A stretch of 64,000 nucleotides of DNA from NCBI RefSeq assembly GCF_018446385.1, contig NC_055988.1:163630209-163694208 (forward strand), read 5' to 3'. The notes beneath the pieces were generated by a model. The model saw only the letters and a list, made by a program, of their open reading frames with translations. It was not told where the DNA came from and ran no database searches. This DNA is from Zingiber officinale. Taxonomy: Eukaryota; Streptophyta; Magnoliopsida; Zingiberales; Zingiberaceae. The position numbers and the translations under genes are program-made. Shown piece after piece: positions 48,288 through 60,937 of this stretch; the stretch's first letter is position 1, and each line of letters begins with the position of its first letter.

Positions 48288-48560
48288 CACTACAACAAAT
48301 TTGTTAAAAGACAACACTATAAAGACAACGGTTTTTGAGGGAACTGTTGTTAATTTGACAAAAGACAACAGTTCTTGACAAAACCGTTGTCTTTTAGCTC
48401 TAAAGAAAAACAAAAGACAACAGTTTTTGTAAAAACCGTTGTCGTTGAGCGAATTGTTTTATAATCAACAACACATTTTACAACGGTTTCCTAAAACCGT
48501 TGTGTTTAAGCGTATTTTTTAGAGGATTACACATTTTACAACGGTTTGTAAACCGTTGTA
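48288..48560. repeat. 5' subterminal repeats of the CACTA element
   Basis: Repeated words of the type AAAGACAACGGTTTTT, ACAACAGTT and AAACCGTTGTC occur in direct and inverted pairs (about a dozen). In CACTA elements such repeats are the binding sites of the TNPA-type protein. Confidence 0.85.
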
Positions 48561-48617
48561 AACCTAATTCTTTTGTTCCATTGCCCTGGTTTAATGTCTT
48601 CCCCTCTCCGAAATATA

Positions 48618-48627
48618 TTTTGGCGCG
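48618..48627 (+). promoter_or_regulatory. E2F-like site near the CACTA 5' end
   Basis: TTTTGGCGCG contains TTTGGCGC, a perfect match to the plant E2F consensus (TTTSSCGC). It sits just inside the subterminal repeats and just before a C/T-rich leader-like stretch (48630-48950), where the element's promoter would be expected. Function is inferred only. Confidence 0.45.
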
Positions 48628-50032
48628 TGTTTTCCCTCCCTCATCCCGCGATCTCTTCGGGAACCCTAGGCAACTGTGTCTTTCTCCTCTCCTCATCCCG
48701 CGATCTCTTCACGTTCCCTCTCCTCACACAATCTCCTCTTCCCGATCTCCTCACACAATCTTCTCCACTCCTCACACATTTTTGCCTTCCACCCCTTTGC
48801 ACGAACCCCTCTCCTCAAAACTCCTCTTTGGCTAAACCTCTCTCGCTGAAAGTCTCCGACGAACCCCTCTCCTTGAACCTCTCCTTCGAACTCCTCTCAA
48901 ACTAACCCTCTTCCGCTGAACATCTGAACAAGCCACCTTCGTTCCCTTTTCAAATGGGGTGAATCCATAGTTACACTGATATAACTCAGGTATGGCTGGA
49001 AAAACTCTTTCATCTTTTTAGAAGGGTTTATAGTATTTTTTTCATCTTCTTAGAAGGGTTTAGAAAAAGACCATTGTGATGCATTGTTATATGGAGTTTG
49101 TAAACAACATACAAAAAGGTTTTTTTTTCCCTACTTTGGTAAAGTATATCATAGTAGTTGTTTCACTTATGTGAATTGAACAAATTATCTTGATACTAAT
49201 CAATGGAGATGGACCTTGTAAAGTCTCCATGAATGTCTTCAGAATTTTATAGGCAAGTCTGCATTTTCAGTTTCAGGGGCAGATCAGGAACTCATGCGAG
49301 TCCCTTGATTTGGTTAGCTGTGGACCATGTGCAGCAACTAAAACAGGGAGACATTTGGTACCTGTAGTGATAATGGAAATTAAAAGCTAAAAGACACAAT
49401 TTGGAAATCAAAATATATCAGAAACATCATGCTCCCAGGAGCAATATTTGAACACAAGTTATTTTTTTTTAAACAAGAGAAGCTCAACTAAAAAGGAGAT
49501 GAGGGAAACGAATATACTAGCGATGCATTTAAACACGCTACTTCTGGTTTTAAATTTCCCAATTTAAAATAAGAGCTTGCACTACTTCTTGTTCAAGTTT
49601 TCCTTAGGTAAGAAGTTGTCCGACAATTAATAAGAAATCACAATACGTTTGATATGATGCCAATAAAGAAGGAAAACATGGTTCCATATAACTTGTCAAT
49701 CCATACAAGCATGATCTGCAACTAGAAGTTTTTTTTGCTAAATCATGTTATCCTGGTCTCTTCTTTACAATTCTTCTAGCTTGTCTCTCTTCAAAGTATA
49801 CTTCTCTTATCTCTACTACATGCTTAATGTTTAAAATAATTGATTAATAGTTGTCACATTTAATATTAATTTAGCTGTATTTACCTTAATAATTAAATAA
49901 AATTTTTTATATATATTCCAGCATAATTCACTAGATTAATTTTGTGTTGTTTGTAGCATTGCTAATTTAATGTTATTCTTACAATTGTTTTGAAGGATTT
50001 GACTCATTATTAGCTGCTTAGTTGTATGAGTA

Positions 50033-53000
50033 ATGGATAAAGATTGGATGTCAAAGAATAGGCTATCACATGAATATGAGATTGGGGTAGAGTCTTTCTT
50101 GCACTTTGCAACACAAAACGCTATAGATCCGAATGCAATACCTTGCCCATGTGCAAGATGTGGTAATCTAAAGACGAAAGATGTTGACACTATAAGAGCA
50201 CATTTGTGTTGTAATGGTATGGATTTAACATATCATACATGGATTTGGCATGGGGAAAAATCTAAAATCGGGAACTCAATGAATGATCGAGTAGGCCAAG
50301 ATGAACACAAATCTTTTGCTGAGGAACCTATTGATATGGTACATGCTGCATATGATAGTTATGCTGAGAATCCAAAACAATTCCATAAGCTACTTGAAGA
50401 TGCTGAGAAACCTTTATATCCAGGATGTACTAAATTTACAAAGTTATCTTCACTTGTCAAATTATATAACTTGAAGGCAAAATATAGTTGGAGTGATAAA
50501 AGTTTCACTGACATACTTAGTTTGATCAGGGAAATGCTTCCAGATAACAATAAATTACCTTTATCTTTGTATGATGCAAAGAAAAGCTTATCTGCATTAG
50601 GGATGGATTACGTGAAAATTCATGCTTACCCTAATGATTGTATCTTATACCGAAAGGAGTATGAGGATTTTACCAGTTGCCCTATTTGCGGGATGTCACG
50701 GTGGAAGTTGGGGAAAAAACATACAATAAATGAAGGAGTTCCAACAAAAGTCCTTTGGTACTTCCCACCTATTCCAAGATTTCAAAGATGGTTTAAGAAC
50801 AAGGAGATATCTAAGGAGTTAACTTGGCATGCTGATAAAAGAATTCGTGATGGATACTTGCATCATCCGGCTGATTCACCCTCTTGGAAATTGGTGGATC
50901 ACAACTTGCCTGATTTTGCTTCTGAGCCAAGAAATCTAAGATTGGCCATATCAGCAGATGGGATTAATCCCCATAGTACGATGAGTTCTGCATATAGTTG
51001 TTGGCCAATTGTTATGATCACTTACAACTTTCCTCCAATGTTATGTATGAAGAGAAAATTTATGATGCTCACTATGATGATTTCTGGTCCCAAACAACCG
51101 GGGAATGATATTGATGTCTACTTAGCACCTTTAATTGATGACCTAAAATGCTTATGGGATATAGGTGTTGATACATATGATGCATATCGAGAGGAAAATT
51201 TCTTGCTTAGAGCTGTTTTACTATGGACAATCAATGATTTTCCTGCATATGGGAACATGTCAGGTTGTGTTGTGAAAGGATATTATGCATGTCCAATATG
51301 CGGTGAAGAAACATATTCAATAAGGTTAAAGCATAGTAAAAAAATGTCATATACTGGCCATAGAAGGTTTCTTCCTAGAAGTCATCCTTATCGAAGGCAA
51401 AAGAAAGCATTTAACGGGAATCAAGAGTTTAACCTTGCACCAAAACCATTAACTGGCCATGAAGTATTAAAAAGAGTTGAAAGTATTAATTATTGTTTGG
51501 GAAAAATGAGTGGGAAGCTTCAGTTAAAGGATGTTGATGAAAAATCATGCTGGAAAAAGAAATCTATATTCTTTGAACTTGAGTATTGGAAACATCTACA
51601 TGTTCGACATGTTCTTGATGTGATGCACATTGAAAAAAATGTTTGTGAAAGTCTCATTGGTACGTTACTTGACATTCCAAGAAAAACAAAGGATGGAGTA
51701 GCAGCAAGAATAGACCTTATGGAGATGAATGTGAGAACTGATTTGGCACCAAAGATGGGGGAGAATAAAACATATTTGCCAGCAGCGTGTTTTACACTAA
51801 GTAAGGCTGAGAAAATTTTTTTTTGCAATTCTTTGTTAGGAATAAAGGTCCCAACAGGTTACTCATCCAATGTTAAAAACCTTGTGTCGATGAAGGACTT
51901 GAAACTTGTTGGCCTTAAGTCACATGACTATCACACTTTGATGCAACAATTGCTTCCAGTGGCTATCCGTGGTGTCTTGCCTAAACATGTTAGAGATACT
52001 ATCATTCAGTTGTGTGGATTTTTCAATGTGGTATATAATAAAGTGAAAGATGTCTCAAAGTTGGATGATTTGCAAAGAGAGATTGTGATGCTATTGTGTT
52101 TACTTGAAAAATATTTTCCCCCATCTTTTTTTGATATTATGATTCATTTAACTGTCCATCTTGTGCGGGAGGTGAAATTATGTGGACCGGTATGGTATAG
52201 GCATATGTACCCATTTGAAAAATTCATGAAGATCTTGAAAGGCTATGTGCGAAATCGCAATCGACCTGAAGGATGTATAGCCGAAAGTTATATTGCTGAA
52301 GAGGCTGTGGAATTTTGCTCAGACTACTTGACTAGTGTGCATACAATTGGGATCCCATCAAGGCATCGAAGAGTACAACTCATAAAGCCTCTATCTGGTT
52401 CAGTAATTCACTCCCCTAGTCATGATGAGTTGCATCAAGCACATCGTTATGTATTAGAAAATGATGATGATGTTGATCCTTATATCGAGTAATTTCTCTA
52501 ACTTATTAATACTTTCTTGAACTTTTCTTATATTCAAATGGTTAACTTATCCCTAATCATTTCATCAGGGAGCACATGACATTTTTGAATGCAAAATTTC
52601 CTCATAAGGCTAAGTCCAAAAGGTGGCTACAAGATGAGCATAACCGATCATTTATTAACTGGTTACGTGATCGTGTAAGTTTCATAAGTTTTGAAATATA
52701 GGTTTTTTCAAAGCTAAGTTCAAATTTTATCACATTGTGAAATATAGGTTGCAAGTGCAGTTTGCCATTCCACTAGTCAAATATCAGAAAGATTGAAGTC
52801 GATAGCGCGCGGACCTAGCAATCAAGTGTTAAAGTATTCTAGTTATTTAATTGATGGGGTTACTTATCATACAAAAGAGCATGATGATATACGAGTTGTT
52901 CAAAACTCCGGAGTAAGCTTAATCGCAAAGACAATGCAAGTTGCTAGTTCAAAGGACAAAAATCCAGTTGTGTCAGACATGATTTTTTATGGAGTCATTC

Positions 53001-53395
53001 AAGAAATATGGGAACTTGATTATCAAAAGTTTCAAGTTCCAATGTTTAAATGTAATTGGGTTGAGAATAATAATGGTATTAAATTTGATGATCTTGGTTT
53101 CACGCTGGTAAATCTCAAGAGAATTGGATTCAAATCTGACCCTTTTATATTGGCCAGTCAAGCAAAGCAAGTATTTTACATTGAAGATCCTTAAGAGCCT
53201 ACATGGCATGTTGTACTTGCAACACCTACTAGGGAGAACATTGAATATATAAATGATGATGAGTTGGAAAATGATGTAATCCACTACCAATGTTTTACAA
53301 GAGGGTTTCTATCAATGGATGTTGATGGAATAGATGAGAAAGAACCACCATGTAGCCGTGAAGATTGTGATGGGACTTGGGTTATCAATAAATAA
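50033..53395 (+). CDS. CACTA TNP2-type transposase, 3 exons, one late stop
   Basis: Exons 50033-52488, 52569-52674 and 52748-53395; GT/AG junctions and phases fit. N-terminal transposase-associated domain (residues 3-75: WMSKNRLSHEYEIGVESFL to YHTWIWHGE) with CPCARC; a CPICGMSRWK finger near 215; Transposase_21 domain about 290-540 with ISADGINPH (Asp about 310), PGNDIDVYLAPL (about 355) and DVMHIEKNV (about 528) as the probable catalytic positions; CPICGEET near 419; DUF4218 region about 640-760 (LVREVKLCGPVWYRHMYPFE); DUF4216-like part in exon 3 (VVSDMIFYGVIQEIWELDY). TAA at 53192-53194 truncates it at 1002 residues; 66 more codons of matching sequence follow (TWHVVLATPTRENIEY...). It binds and cuts the element's ends with help of the subterminal-repeat binding protein. 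The catalytic core looks intact. Confidence 0.92.
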
Positions 53396-53624
53396 GTGAT
53401 GGAACATGTTCCTTTTTTTTTATTATGGTTCTTGTATGAGTAGCATTTTGAATGACATTGATGTATGATGCAAATGGAAAACTACTGTACTTTATTTACC
53501 AATGCATTGCATAGTGTAATTTTATGAATGGCTAACAAGTTGTCAATGCATAATGCAGGAATTGCATCATTGAAGAACTTAACAAGATTCTGGAATTGTA
53601 TCTCTTCATTGCTTTGTGGAAACT

Positions 53625-56600
53625 ATGACATCTCGTGGAAAAAAGAGTACAAGAAAGGGAATTCAGGTAGATGGAAATATTGTAGGAACCAAAGAAGGTA
53701 ATATGGCAAATTCTGGAAATTCTGGAAATTCTGGTACAGTAATGGAATCTCAAGAGACCGAAACAACAAGAACTTCAAGAGGTCGCACTCGTTTGGATAA
53801 GCTGGTTAGGCAAAGGGCCCACGGAATTAGAAAGGATATAAAATTCAATAAATTTGGACAACCAATAGGAGACTTTGCTAGTGAAATGCAAAGTTATATT
53901 GGCATTCTCGCTCGGGAAAAGGTTAGGATAAGTTACAAGTCATGGAAGCAAGTTCCAAGTGGCGTTAAGGATTTAATATGGGAATCAGTTAATGTAAGTT
54001 AAATTTCTTTTGAAAATTTTAATTACCTTATATATGTTTAATATTTTTTATAGTTGAGTTACAATGTTGACCCCAGATGGAAAAAGGGGTGTTTGAATTC
54101 GGCAAATAGTAAGTGCCGGCAATATAAAGCTCTCCTCACTCATAAGTTTATTTTTAGCAAGCTTGCTAAACCGGAAGAGTTGAAAGAGCCACCAATTGGG
54201 TATGGTATTACACGAGATGATTGGAATGCGTTTGTAATCAGTCGCATGTCGGACGACTTCAAGGTAAGGATTATAATTTGCTATTTTCAATTGAGTTGAT
54301 CACAAGCCACTGTTTTAGTTTTAAAGCTGGTATATATGAGGAATGTTCAATTAACTAGAAAGTAAGTGATGAGCAAAAGAAGAGAAGAAAGCAGAATGTA
54401 TACCCACATCGGCTTGCCCGTAAAGGTTATGCTCGTTTTGTTGATGAAATAGTAAGTATTTCTGCTTAATTCGGTAAATATGATCTAGAATCTGCCTATA
54501 TTTTATTCTTACTAAATCTATTAATGTGATTTATAAAGTTGTATATATTATACATTTTGATTGTAGGGAGATGAATTATGTGATGATGAAGAGATTAATC
54601 GAGCGATTATTTGGAAGAAAGGACGGATGAATAAGAAGGGGCAATTTGAAGGCGATGATTTGAAAATGGCAATAGAAAAGATTGTAAGCAAGCTCATTAT
54701 GCGTCTTTCCTACTAAATCTATTATGCCTTTATGGTTTTTATTATGCCTCTGTCCTTTATTGTCGCAACAATAATATATTGTTACATTTATGTACACGAC
54801 AGCATTGCAGAAAAAAAATCAAAATCTGCATCCAAATCTGCATCTGCTTCTTGATCAAAATCTGCATCTGCATTAAAATCATTTCATCTGCTTCTGCATC
54901 TGCATCTGCATCAAAATCATTTTGTTTTCTTAATAGGGAGTTATTAATTGATGATTTCTGCATCAAAATCGTTTCTTAATAGATGATTTCTGCATCTACT
55001 TTTGTATATCCATATTAGTGTTAGTACTTAATAGGGAGTTATTTACCAGTAATTAATTTTGTACCAGTGATTATTTTGTTTTCTTTTGCATGACAGGATG
55101 ATTATGTGCAACAAAAACGGGAGGGTAAGTTGCACTTAGAAGAGGCAAACACGGATATCCTTTCAAAAGCACTTTCATCTGAGGAGCATTTTGGGCGTGT
55201 GAGGGTGTTGGAGGACATGTCACTCCAACATTCTATTTTAATGTTGGCAGCATAGTGCAGAAACACCTTGTTGATGAGCAGTTTATCCTTCAACAAAAAG
55301 AGTTGATGGAGGCAAAGATATTAATCTCACAACAAAATGCACGCATATCGAATCAAGATGAACGCATACAGAAACTTGAAGCAATGTTCAGAAAGGGTGC
55401 ATGCGACTTAGATACGGATGAAAAAGGTAGTTTCTCAGTAAAGTTGCATCCCATGAGTGACGAAAATATCAAAATTGAAAAGTGTGTCCCAAATATTGAA
55501 ACTTTGGATGATGATGACATGCAAATTTTGAACAATGATGATTTCTTCCATGTATATATTTAGTTGTCATTATATTACTTAGTATTATTGAAACTATAAG
55601 TTGCATCAATTTATAACATGATTACTTATCTTCTAGGGTAAACCGGTTGCATTGACATTGGGTTCTAAGAGCAATATTGTTGCCTATGGTACAATTGTTC
55701 ATGTCAATGCGGTTGGTAAATTACTTCATGGTGTTCCATTACCTATTAATTGTATGCGTGTCTCCATTGATAAGGCTGTGGATGAATTAGCACAATTGTC
55801 ATGTCCAATTCCAAATCAATGTGATACAATTGGTGATGCTATTGGAACACATGTGGGATGGCCGGCTAACTTGGTAGTTATGCAAGATGAGGTAAATGTC
55901 ATATTATATTTATAGTTAAATTGTCCAACAAAGATTAGTGTTGCACCTAACATGTGTACATTTGTAATTTTTAGAATCCTCAAAGGAAAAGAAGTGTTGT
56001 CCAAAGAAATAACCCAATTATTTCATCAAGTGTGCCAAGGTCATTGCATCTACTGTATTGTTATTGTAACCGTGCTCTAAATGATGAAACAAATATATCA
56101 ATGATTTGTGAGGAGGGTTTCTTTGACGATCAATATGAAATCCTTGTGCACCTTGAAGATATCATTCCTTTTTATCATTTGGATCCCATAACTACAAATT
56201 GTATAGTAATTTACATGTGGTAAGTTTTCTTATTCTATTTGTTTACCATATAAATTGTATAAACTTTATTGATTTAGCATTGTAACATTCTTCATTTTGA
56301 AATGGTAGGCATCTTTATAAAAAGCTGAAAACATATAACAATGTCCACAAAATCAGATTTGTTAATCCACACATTATCCCATATGTGCCATGTGTGACTC
56401 GACTGGACAAAAACAGCAAATTCGAGCAGTTGAATGAAAGAGCTAGTGTTTTGGCAGATAAGCTGAGTCAAGCATCAAGAAATCAACTTGTTTTGGTGCC
56501 ACATAATGTTGGGTAAGTAAGACTTATAATATCAGTTTTAATTTATTGTTTCGAGAAATATGCATGCAATAATTATGTGATTTGTGCATAGTTATCATTG

Positions 56601-57234
56601 GATTCTCACTGTCATTGATCCATATAAGGAGACAGTTTATTTGTTGGATTCGCTTAGTCATCGCATTCGTGACGAGGATTGGAAATACGTAGTAGATATG
56701 TGAGTACATTTTTTAATTTTATTAAGCATTTTTTTAATCAGTAAAACTCTCATATGTTCATTCTTATTGATGTATAAAGGAGCATAAGATTGTTTAATTC
56801 AAACAAGGCAAAAAAAGGGAAAAAACATGTTACATGGGAAGTAGTAAAGGTATGCATGTCTACTTATGATTAAATTACAAACAATTAAACATGTATATTA
56901 GACATTTACAATTTGTTTTTAACATAGGGCCCTCGCCAACTAGATGCGAAACAGTGTGGTTTTTATGTGATGAGATATATGAGAGATATTATTGAAGAAT
57001 TGGCAACTATCAAGAGAGATTCACTTCGATCAATAGTAATATTTGACATTCAATTCTCAATCTTCTCAAATATTTGTGTGTTTATCATTTTGCACTTATC
57101 ATCTTTTGATTGTTTTTTACTAATCTAATCTATGTCTTTGTTCACAGTTCATCAAACCCCAGTACTCTAGAGAAGAAATTGATGAAGTGCATTCCGAGTG
57201 GGCAGAATGCATACAAGACTATATTTATGACTAG
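53625..57234 (+). CDS. CACTA second gene: Transposase_24-like region fused to Ulp1 (C48) protease domain
   Basis: Exons: 53625-53993, 54054-54263, 54359-54451, 54567-54683, 55097-55551, 55637-55891, 55975-56219, 56309-56512, 56592-56699, 56780-56849, 56928-57035, 57148-57234; all GT/AG with matching phases, about 773 codons. N-terminal half: Arg-rich start, FNKFGQPIGDFASEMQSYIG, VPSGVKDLIWESV, YPHRLARKGYARFV and a GRVRG-VGGHVTP box, as in plant En/Spm-associated Transposase_24/ORF1 proteins, then a coiled-coil (QQKELMEAKILISQQNARIS). C-terminal part: YHWILTVIDPYKETVYLLDS and QLDAKQCGFYVMRYMRDI form an Ulp1/C48 cysteine protease core; His, Asp, Gln and Cys are all present. A one-base loss near 55205 breaks the frame in exon 5. 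Start ATG 53625 chosen as the first in frame. Role may be subterminal-repeat binding plus a peptidase acting on SUMO-like proteins; that is inference. Confidence 0.85.
54820..54930. repeat. ATCTGC hexamer minisatellite in intron 4
   Basis: AAATCTGC / ATCTGCATCTGC-type units repeated with interruptions; located in an intron of the CACTA second gene. Confidence 0.8.
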
Positions 57235-58794
57235 GTATTTAAAATCATACAATGACTTGATCTATTCGGAAAGTATTTGCATATAATGCAAATTACATAA
57301 TCTGATCCTAACAGATATGCCCCTGGAAACATCATGATTATTAAAACTTTAGTGTGTAAGACATCTAGGTAGAACATCTCTATTTTATTATTATTCTTAT
57401 ACTGGAATGCATGAAATGTTTTTCAACATCTTAAGATTTTGAGATGTTCAAACATATATATCATTTGCTGGTAAACACATTTCTGTAGGACTAACACACT
57501 TGTCAGATTATGATGAACTGATTAACTTTGAGCATCATGAATTGTTTCCTTTCTTAATGGACAGTTTTCTGCAGACTAGGATTTACACATAAAGGAGGTG
57601 AGCTAGATAAATATTTTGAGCAGTTACCTGATTTATGAACATGATAATACATGGGGAAAATACAGGAGCAAGACCAATTTAATTAATAGTATTGAGATTC
57701 TTGTTTTCTTTGAGAATGAAAATGGTTTCTCAATCAAACAAAATTGAAAATATTTGGAATTTGCAATTTGTTGGACATGATGAATGGTCAGAATGGGTTA
57801 AAGTTGGATGGAAATAACTTACACTTTGTTGAGAATCACAATGATCAAGTTCATTCACATAGTTGTTTCGACTTACTTATGGCAAACCAAACCAAACCAA
57901 TTTAGCAATCACTGTATGCAAGATACACAAACTATCTAGACTTACCTAGAGTTGCTCTGATCTGACTGCTTTTTTCTTCTCAATGTATTCTGCCCTCCTT
58001 TATTTGCTATTACTAGCTACAGGGATTGTTGGTATATTCCGTGTAAGGCTTCACCTTGACTTAAGCAGGGTGGTGTTATCATATTAGATTATGTATAGCT
58101 CATGTGTACTTGGTATGTGTTGGATTCAACTTCATCTGCTTGCTAAGACGTTTTTGCCAATCCTGGTTTCAGTCCTTGTTTTTGCTAATCCTGGTTTCAG
58201 TCCTTGTCCATTGCACACTTTTGCTCTATTTCATGCACAAGACGATTTAATTCAATTACCTTATTTATTCAACTTATCTGCTGTACTATTTGTCCAACTT
58301 TGTACAATTAGCCTTGAACTAACAAAAGAAATGAATTTGAAGGGTTGGATCGAACAGCCATATGAACCAGTTTCATAAACTTTTTTTGTTCTCACTTGCT
58401 TCACTAATGAAATTGTGAAGCGGCAACGTTTCTCGTGCTTATTCGGCCATTCTTTTTTTCTATGGCTTTAACTATATTTTATTTTCGTAACAGGGAGAAA
58501 TTGCTGGGTTTGCAAGCTGGGAATGAAGAAAAATAACCAGGGAGAAATTGTTGGGTTTGCAAGCTGGGTTTGCATGATTGTGGTCTTATAAACTTAATTT
58601 TGTGGTTTCATCTTTTGTGGTTGTCATGATTGGATACTACTTGTGGTCATGTTTGTTTATAAACTTAAGTGAATGTACACATGTACCGGTTTTTGTTTGA
58701 GACAAGATGTATATATAAATTAAAAACAACTAATCGAATGTATATATGTTGAAAACTATTTTTGTGAATGTATAAATGTTATGTTGTACCAGTT
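57235..58794. other. CACTA 3' non-coding region
   Basis: No coding sequence recognised after the stop at 57232-57234. Two small direct duplications are present: one of about 28 bp at 58151-58207 (CCTGGTTTCAGTCCTTG) and one of about 30 bp at 58492-58569 (GGGTTTGCAAGCTGGG). Confidence 0.55.
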
Positions 58795-59207
58795 TGTGTG
58801 CAATGGCCATGGTTTTAATCGTTGTGAAAAGTACATATATAGACATGCAACTGAATGTACAAAGACAACGATTTTTAACCGTTGTGAAAAGTATTCTAAG
58901 ACAATGGTTTTAAACTAAAATTTGAAGAAAGACAACATGTGTATATGTTGTTAAAAGTATATCTGCGATCAAATTTTTGCAAAACTAGCAATTACAACGG
59001 TTTTATACTGTTGCAGAACTGTTGTCTTTGGTATTAAAAGACAACACTTTAAATCCGTTGCATTACTGTTGTCTAATGTGGTCAAAGACAACGGTTTTAA
59101 ACCGTTGTCTTTTACCGCACATTTAACAACAGTGTCAGTTACAACGGGTTTAAAGGGCCTATGACAATGGTTTTTAACCATTGTCTTTTAATGTTTTTGT
59201 TGTAGTG
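58795..59207. repeat. 3' subterminal repeats of the CACTA element
   Basis: Direct and inverted copies of GACAACGGTTTTAAACCG-type words (about ten), matching those of the 5' end, followed by the terminal TTTGTTGTAGTG. Confidence 0.85.
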
Positions 59208-59331
59208 ATATCTAGAAGAGGAAATCGAGTACAAAGAAAGTTGAACAAGTGCAACATACTACACTTGTCCTTTTGTAGTAATTAATTACAAAAGTAAATT
59301 ACCGACACTTAGAGATTAAAGTGGGAACGCT

Positions 59332-60257
59332 TGTTGATGTCGGTCTGTCAGCTACGATCGGAAGTCTTCGGAGTAGTCGTCGGGCGCAGCAGCTTTGAAG
59401 TAGAGTCATAGCAGGAGCCTGGAGCAATCAGAACCTCAAAAGGATGCGTAGTAGCTCGAATAGGTGTTGTTATAGGTTACTTGGTCGAGCTTGCCTTATA
59501 TAGACTGTGGAAGGCGCCTTCCATAGGCGTGGAAGGCACCTTCAACTGGTCAAACTCTATTCCGAATGGCTTGACTCTTATCTATGATGACGTCCAACTT
59601 TATCCTGCGGAAGGTGCCTTCCATGGCCATGGAAGGCACCTTCTATGAACAGTGCAAAGGCGCCTTCCATAGCTATGGAAGGCACCTTCGGGCACTGTTC
59701 ACCTGAAGGCAATTTCCCTCTTTTGTCCTACAAACAATGTTAGTCGAATACACCTGCAAGACAAGTGTTAGCATAATTATAATTAAAGAGTGGTAATTAG
59801 TTCTTGTCCTCCCTAGACCAGGAACTAGTTAAGGTCTCAGCTTAGGGATCCAAAATGGATCTAAACTGGACTGATGCTTATTGTCCCTTCAACCAGGATG
59901 CGTCCTCACTTGGTCACTCTCCTCCAGTGACTTACCTTTAATTTACCAGTTTCCCAGACATCCGGTCAGCCCGTCGACCTGCTTGGACTTCATGCTAGCT
60001 ATCCGGTCGGCCCGTTGACCTAGCTGGACTTCTTGCCAAACATCCGGTTAGCCCGTCGACCTATCTGGACTTTGTACCAGCTATCTGGTCAGCTTGTCGA
60101 CCTAGCTGAACTTCATACCAGCTATCCAGTCGGTCCGTCGACATAGCTGGATTTCCTACACACTTAATCAAGTGGTTAGATCACGACAAAACCTAACTTA
60201 ACTTACTTGTCATTCATCAAAACCTGAGTCAGACTGTTACTGCAAACCGCACCAACA
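59332..60257 (-). mobile_element. LTR-like sequence, probably a solo or partial LTR
   Basis: Starts TGTTGATG and ends CACCAACA, which pair as LTR-type inverted ends. It contains a palindrome-rich part (GGAAGGCGCCTTCC and relatives, about 59505-59700) and a tandem array of about 58 bp units (CCGGTCGGCCCGTCGACCTA type, 59955-60160). No clear 5 bp target duplication could be seen, so the left edge is uncertain. Confidence 0.5.
59505..59700. repeat. GGAAGG(C/T)GCCTTCC palindrome cluster
   Basis: At least four GC-rich palindromic pairs of the form GGAAGGCGCCTTCCATAGGC / GGAAGGCACCTTC, some with a CCATGGCCATGG centre, which can fold into long hairpins. Confidence 0.75.
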
Positions 60258-60379
60258 CAAATGATGTGTGGAAACATAGTTATCACTTGATTTATAAACC
60301 AATTCTAATTTATACTGAGTTAATAATTAAGTATATACATATGAATTACATTGAAATAATAAATAATATGTTTATTTAT

Positions 60380-60937
60380 GTAGATTACGACAACTAAGAA
60401 CATCATAGCTGAACTTAATAAAGGAGAGAAATTATATGGGGATAACTACAAAATATGGCACCTCAAGATACAATATGTTTTTGAAGAATAAGAAGTTCGA
60501 GAGGTTGTAAATCAATTCATGGAAGAATCGGCTGATGGTTCTACTACACAGCACAGACGGGACCTTGATGCCTATAAGATATGGAAAAGGAAGGACTCCA
60601 TTGCTAAGTGAATATTGATTAGTTCAGTGGTGGATGACCTAGTATTTAAGTATGAGTCATTACCATTAGCTCATGCTGTTTGGGCAGCCTTTAGAGAGAA
60701 GTATAGTGGAGTAAGTTTCAGTAAGTTCCGTCAGCTAACAATTAAATTTGATAATTATAAAAAATGCTCAAATGTTACCATGACCCAACATCTAAGGGAA
60801 ATGAGTAACATGATTTGAGAGCCTAAGATTGCTGGTAATACATTGACCGATGAATAACAAGTTTAGGTAGTTATCCATTCCCTTCCTGATCCTTGGGAAA
60901 CGATGAAACATAACCTTACCCACAGTGAGAGTATCAA
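60380..60937 (+). pseudogene. Copia-type gag remnant (fossil)
   Basis: Reads like the start of a Ty1-copia gag: NIIAELNKGEKLYGDNYKIW, then ALAHAVW-type and FRQLTIKFDNYKKC segments and LREMSNMI. It is broken and cut off at its right side by the LTR insertion at 60938. A separate family from the Maximus-like elements. Confidence 0.75.

Larger units (their letters stand above)
48288..59207 (+). mobile_element. CACTA (En/Spm) DNA transposon, complete-looking, two genes
   Basis: Starts CACTACAACAAA at 48288 and ends TTTGTTGTAGTG at 59207, a perfect 12 bp inverted repeat. Flanks are ATG and ATA, compatible with a slightly changed 3 bp target duplication. Length 10.9 kb. It carries dense subterminal repeats at both ends, a TNP2-type transposase (50033-53395) and a second gene (53625-57234) ending in an Ulp1-like protease domain, both on the plus strand. 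The transposase has one in-frame stop near its end and the second gene one apparent frameshift, so this copy is only mildly decayed and comparatively young. Confidence 0.95.
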
